From NCBI GenBank assembly GCA_943325485.2, contig CALPPP020000070.1:1-6528 (forward strand): a stretch of 6,528 nucleotides of DNA, read 5' to 3'. The DNA is from Rickettsia typhi (GTDB taxonomy: Bacteria > Pseudomonadota > Gammaproteobacteria > Burkholderiales > Burkholderiaceae_C). Within the stretch, counting starts at the first letter, position 1, and the number at the start of each line of letters is the position of its first letter. The notes beneath the pieces were generated by a model. The model ran no database searches. It was not told the DNA's origin and saw nothing but the letters and a program-made list of their open reading frames with translations. Positions 6,280 through 6,528 of this stretch are shown here, piece after piece. The translations under genes were made by a program, and so were the position numbers.

Positions 6280-6528
6280 CAGCCAGTCACCACGAAAGCG
6301 CCCACCTGCATGTGCAAGGCGCAGCAGCCTATATCGATGACCTGCCCCTCACCGAAGGGACGCTGCATGCCGCACCGCTTTTAAGCAATGTTGCCCATGG
6401 ACGCATCGTCTCCTTGGACCTGAGCGCGGTGCGTGCCGCCCCGGGCGTTCATGCGGTCATCACTGCTGACGACATTCCCGGCGACAGACTGCTGGCCACG
6501 TTTGTGCACGATGAGCCGGTGTTTGCCA
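6276..6528 (+). CDS. xdhB: Xanthine dehydrogenase molybdopterin-binding subunit, N-terminal part (cut by window edge)
   Basis: Only the first 84 codons are in the window. The translated start is MTASHHESAHLHVQGAAAYI, continuing DDLPLTEGTLHAAP, then SNVAHGRIVSLDL (37-49), APGVHAVITADDIPGD (55-70) and VHDEPVFA (77-84). This matches the N-terminal aldehyde oxidase/xanthine dehydrogenase a/b hammerhead domain of XdhB: a HVxGxAxYxDD opening, an xAHGRI segment, a PGVxAVxTAxDIPG segment, and the HDEPVFA strand. The molybdenum-cofactor domain and catalytic Glu would lie beyond the edge (the family is about 770-800 aa), so completeness cannot be judged. The start codon overlaps the xdhA stop by 4 nt (ATGA), as usual for subunits made in equal amounts. 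The Moco-insertion chaperone gene xdhC commonly follows in this gene order, but that is expectation, not observation. Confidence 0.93.
   Translation, partial: MTASHHESAHLHVQGAAAYIDDLPLTEGTLHAAPLLSNVAHGRIVSLDLSAVRAAPGVHAVITADDIPGDRLLATFVHDEPVFA

Overview
The window reads as a purine-salvage locus from a Gram-negative bacterium, most likely a betaproteobacterium of the Burkholderiales (Comamonadaceae-like). That placement rests on the moderately high GC, the protein flavour (lipoprotein-type BMP receptor, XdhA very close in layout to the Rhodobacter capsulatus type) and tight operon spacing. It is inference from pattern, not from a search. I see no mobile element, CRISPR array, RNA gene, pseudogene or recent insertion, and every base is accounted for by ordinary genes or short spacers.

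Left part (positions 1 to 4788, minus strand): one four-gene operon for a BMP/PnrA-type ABC importer. Read in the direction of transcription, the order is a double-domain ATPase (4788 to 3271), a long permease (3268 to 2195), a short permease (2195 to 1281) and a lipoprotein substrate-binding protein (1207 to 74). The first three genes are coupled by a 2-nt gap and a 1-nt overlap. The receptor gene comes last, after a 73-nt gap, and has the best ribosome binding site of the set. A strong intrinsic terminator (10-36 plus a U-run) closes the operon.

Right part (4855 to 6528, plus strand): xdhA, complete (2Fe-2S/FAD subunit of xanthine dehydrogenase), and the first 84 codons of xdhB (molybdopterin subunit), which overlap by 4 nt. 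xdhB runs off the window edge.

The two transcription units diverge from only 66 nt (4789-4854). The simplest joint reading is that the ABC importer brings in a purine base or nucleoside and the cytoplasmic XDH oxidises hypoxanthine/xanthine to urate. The importer's substrate is inferred from family and neighbourhood, not shown by the sequence. The points most worth a second look are the shared promoter region, the degenerate second ATPase domain, the placement and strong translation signals of the receptor gene, and its lipoprotein sorting signal. I found no previously undescribed system here.
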